From NCBI RefSeq assembly GCF_900105355.1, contig NZ_FNSC01000001.1, forward strand, positions 2,728,001 through 2,792,000: a stretch of 64,000 bases of DNA, read 5' to 3'. The stretch comes from Pseudomonas anguilliseptica (lineage in GTDB: Bacteria; Pseudomonadota; Gammaproteobacteria; Pseudomonadales; Pseudomonadaceae). Numbering within the stretch: the first letter of the stretch is position 1; each line of letters opens with the position of its first letter. Made by a program: the position numbers and the translations under genes. Shown in pieces: positions 63,932 to 64,000 of the stretch. A model generated the notes under the pieces. The model searched no databases. It was not told where the DNA came from and saw only the letters and a list, made by a program, of their open reading frames with translations.

Positions 63932-64000
63932 TCAATGCTCGTGGGGCTCGATATACACCTCGTAGATCATTTCCAGATCCCAGAATGCCGCCTCGACCTT
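63932..64000 (-). CDS. C-terminal 22 residues of an unidentified protein (window edge)
   Basis: A frame enters from beyond the window on the minus strand and ends with a TGA at 63932-63934. The visible tail reads KVEAAFWDLEMIYEVYIEPHEH. It is too short for a family call. The rest lies outside the window. Confidence 0.5.
   Translation of the reverse strand, partial: KVEAAFWDLEMIYEVYIEPHEH

Overview
The window looks like chromosomal DNA of a Pseudomonas species (gamma-proteobacteria, high GC). The gene orders nadC / DUF1631 / ampD / ampE / chemoreceptor / speC, lnt-corC-ybeY-ybeZ-miaB, hemL-thiE-thiD-ladS-TetR-acyl-CoA dehydrogenase-thioesterase-amn, and aguA-aguB-polyamine binding protein are those I remember from P. 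aeruginosa and its relatives. The species cannot be fixed from the sequence alone.

Layout. 1-2.75 kb: an A/T-richer glycosyltransferase cluster (minus strand) ending in a frameshifted stump of a UDP-sugar dehydrogenase, next to nadC. 2.9-14.9 kb: nadC, then a DUF1631 gene wrecked by two IS5-family copies (one in its leader, one in its coding sequence), ampDE, and three frameshifted genes (ROK kinase, chemoreceptor, tatD). 14.9-19 kb: prfC, speC with a long leader, and the C-terminal stump of a flavin reductase. 19-27 kb: the 5-oxoprolinase operon pxpABC, convergent with the lnt-corC-ybeY-ybeZ-miaB set. 27-40.6 kb: housekeeping genes and operons (hemL, thiE, thiD), the hybrid sensor kinase ladS, a TetR/acyl-CoA dehydrogenase/thioesterase operon with a palindromic operator, a cobalamin riboswitch in front of a CbiM-like permease, and amn. 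40.6-45.7 kb: a LysR gene split by an IS66-family element that carries an 872-bp tandem duplication of its own end, plus an IS630 element. 45.8-52.3 kb: agmatine/polyamine catabolism (aguA, aguB, a polyamine-binding protein, a Tat-exported agmatine deiminase paralogue) and a frameshifted amidohydrolase. 52.3-64 kb: alcohol dehydrogenase, rluE-like gene, globin, Lrp regulator, a fieF pseudogene with an internal deletion, hrpB, periplasmic binding proteins, a double CDGSH protein and a short-chain dehydrogenase.

The genes are mainly housekeeping. The unusual content is decay and mobile DNA: three IS types, with exact target duplications recovered for three insertions; at least seven broken genes; and a dispersed ~120-185 bp repeat (three copies) whose paired arms differ by compensating changes, as expected for a structured RNA or folded DNA element. 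No CRISPR array, prophage, tRNA or rRNA gene was seen.
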